Assembly: GCA_964036045.1 (NCBI GenBank)
Contig: OZ038380.1
Coordinates: 164,493,872 to 164,557,871 of the forward strand
Direction: 5' to 3'
Length of the DNA stretch: 64,000 nucleotides
From: Eutreptiella sp. 'Long Island Sound 2002'
Lineage: Eukaryota > Euglenozoa > Euglenophyceae > Eutreptiales > Eutreptiaceae
Part shown: positions 62,545 through 64,000 of the stretch, piece by piece
How the letters are laid out: the number at the start of each line of letters is the position of its first letter
How positions within the stretch are numbered: the stretch's first letter is position 1
The notes under the pieces: model-generated
What the model was told of the DNA's origin: nothing
The model's input: only the letters and a program-made list of their open reading frames with translations
The model's database searches: none
Made by a program: the position numbers and the translations under genes

Positions 62545-64000
62545 GGTGGAATATGAAGAGTACGAAAACCCGGTCTACAAAAATGGAGCAGACATAGAAT
62601 CTCAATGCGCATTCATCGCACATAATGACACAACGTGAAATCATTTGAAATAATTTAAATAAATCCGATTGGGAAATCACGAAAGACAAATGCGACTCGA
62701 CGCGCGCTCACAGGCGACATCTGGCGGCGAACGGAAAACATGAAAACAAGCGGAAAATTTACTGCACTAATGTACATCTGAGAATCATTGAAATTCTGAT
62801 CACATCAGTGTATAATTGAGTGCTGTCACTGCTGCCGTTACACATGTGTGGTGCACTGGTTCAAGGCTGTTTGTGTTGTCTTGAGGCCTCATTCCATAGG
62901 CGAGGTGGTTTGTGAGTGCCAAAAGAATGCATCCTAGTAGGTTACTTTTGCGTTCTAAAATATTGCAAACACCCGATCATTTTTTTGGGAAAATATCCTA
63001 ATTATCCTAAAAAAAAGGGTTACGGTTAACCTTAGCTGTAACCGTAACCATTTTTTAGGATAGTTAGGATATTTTTGGTCCTTGCCTGGAAGAATATTAA
63101 GTACTTGGGATATTTTGGACATTTTTCAGCAGGAGGTCTCAGTCTAGATGAGTCAGCTAGGGATATTTAGGATATTTAGGATATTTTTTGCATGACGTTT
63201 CAGGATCTTTTCTCGCATTTAGAATATTTGTTCTGGCGAGGTTGAGATGTTTTGGACGATTGCTTATCACAACATGTTCAGCCTGCAGTTGTTTGTCCAT
63301 TACGATGTTGAGGATGGTCCACATAATGGGGACATTGTCTCCATCAGGACTTAGGATATTTTTGGCAATGTACTCATCACAATGGTAGCTGTAACCCTTC
63401 TTCGAATCTTTGGAATATTTCTGGTGTTATGCCCAAAGCTACATGAAGTACTTGGGATATTGAGGATATTTTTGAGCAAGAACGTTCAGTCAATTGAGGA
63501 TATTTGGGATATTTAGGATATTTTTTGCATGATCTTAAAGAATGGTGCTGATATTCAGGATGTTTGGTCTGGCGAGATTAGGAAGTATTTGACACGTGCT
63601 CAGCACAACATTTTCAGCATCCTGTTGTTGGCCCATTGGATGGTTCAGAATATTTAGGATAATTCGAATATTGTCTCCTATAGGACTTATGATATCTTCC
63701 TTCTAGCCATCGCTACTTACTCATCACAACAATAGCGGATACTTACAATATGTTCGATGATATGCCCCGAACAATATTACGTACTTAGGATATTTAGGAT
63801 GTTTTTGAGAAAAGAAACGAGCCAGGTCAGGACATTTGGGATACTTAGGATATTTTCTGCATGAGGTTTAACGATCTTCCCGATGATTCGGATGACTGAC
63901 TTGGCAAAATTAGGACTCACAACATTTTCAACCCCCCGTTGTTTGCCCATTGGGATGTTTAGGATATTTAGGATAATTAGGATATTTTCTCCGTCGGCAC

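Larger units (their letters stand above)
59299..64000. repeat. Third repeat unit (P3 left part), runs off window
   Basis: Direct copy of 26633-31334. From 60930 it equals the P2 left arm: 158-bp satellite pieces, two modules, the LTR-leader-like relic (62002-62970) and the TTAGGATA satellite to the window end. Another SL RNA gene would be expected about 2.3 kb past the end. No host gene recognised. Confidence 0.9.

Overview
The window looks like nuclear DNA of a euglenid, most probably Euglena gracilis or a close relative. Two RNA gene types support this. Three complete 5S rRNA genes of 118 nt and two truncated ones closely resemble the Euglena 5S sequence as I remember it. Seven spliced-leader (SL) RNA genes carry the Euglena SL exon (ACACTTTCTGAG..., an eight-T run, CG) followed by a GTATATAC 5' splice site, a hairpin, an Sm-like site and a second hairpin. 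5S-SL linkage is known in Euglena. I recognise no conserved single-copy host protein gene; almost everything is repeat or retrotransposon.

Layout. 1-4707 (minus strand): 5' part of a Ty3/gypsy-like LTR element (element 1), with leader, primer-binding-site-like sequence, Gag, then in-frame protease and a Dam-like domain running off the window. 4708-20450: a large imperfect inverted repeat (P1) with arms 4708-7580 and 14946-20450 around a 7.4-kb spacer. 20451-28263: a 198-bp repeat array, a GTCTATAGAC palindrome cluster, a 5S and an SL RNA gene, two further satellites, and a duplicated block with an unrecognised 187-codon ORF. 28264-58365: a second, more complete copy of the inverted repeat (P2; left arm 28264-34250, spacer 34251-41618, right arm 41619-47291 plus 58051-58365). 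Its right arm is split by a 10,754-bp intact chromovirus-type retrotransposon (element 2, 47292-58045). 58366-59300: a 158-bp satellite. 59299-64000: a direct copy of 26633-31334, which is the left part of a third inverted repeat (P3) running off the window.

Element 2 looks young. Its 531-bp LTRs are identical by eye, it has a 5-bp CCACC target duplication, and empty target sites exist in paralogous repeats in the window. Gag (starting inside the 5' LTR and reading through the primer binding site) and Pol share one frame, separated by a single UAG with a predicted hairpin/pseudoknot just downstream. Pol has protease, a Dam-like NPPF domain, RT, RNase H, integrase and a chromodomain. Element 1 also has an in-frame stop (UGA CGG plus hairpin) between Gag and protease and a degenerate Dam-like domain.

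The two RNA gene families and the elements share a cellular context: SL RNA supplies the trans-spliced 5' leader of euglenid mRNAs, and element 2 and a repeated leader-like relic both place a pyrimidine-rich AG exactly 30 nt upstream of their ATG, which may be an SL acceptor.
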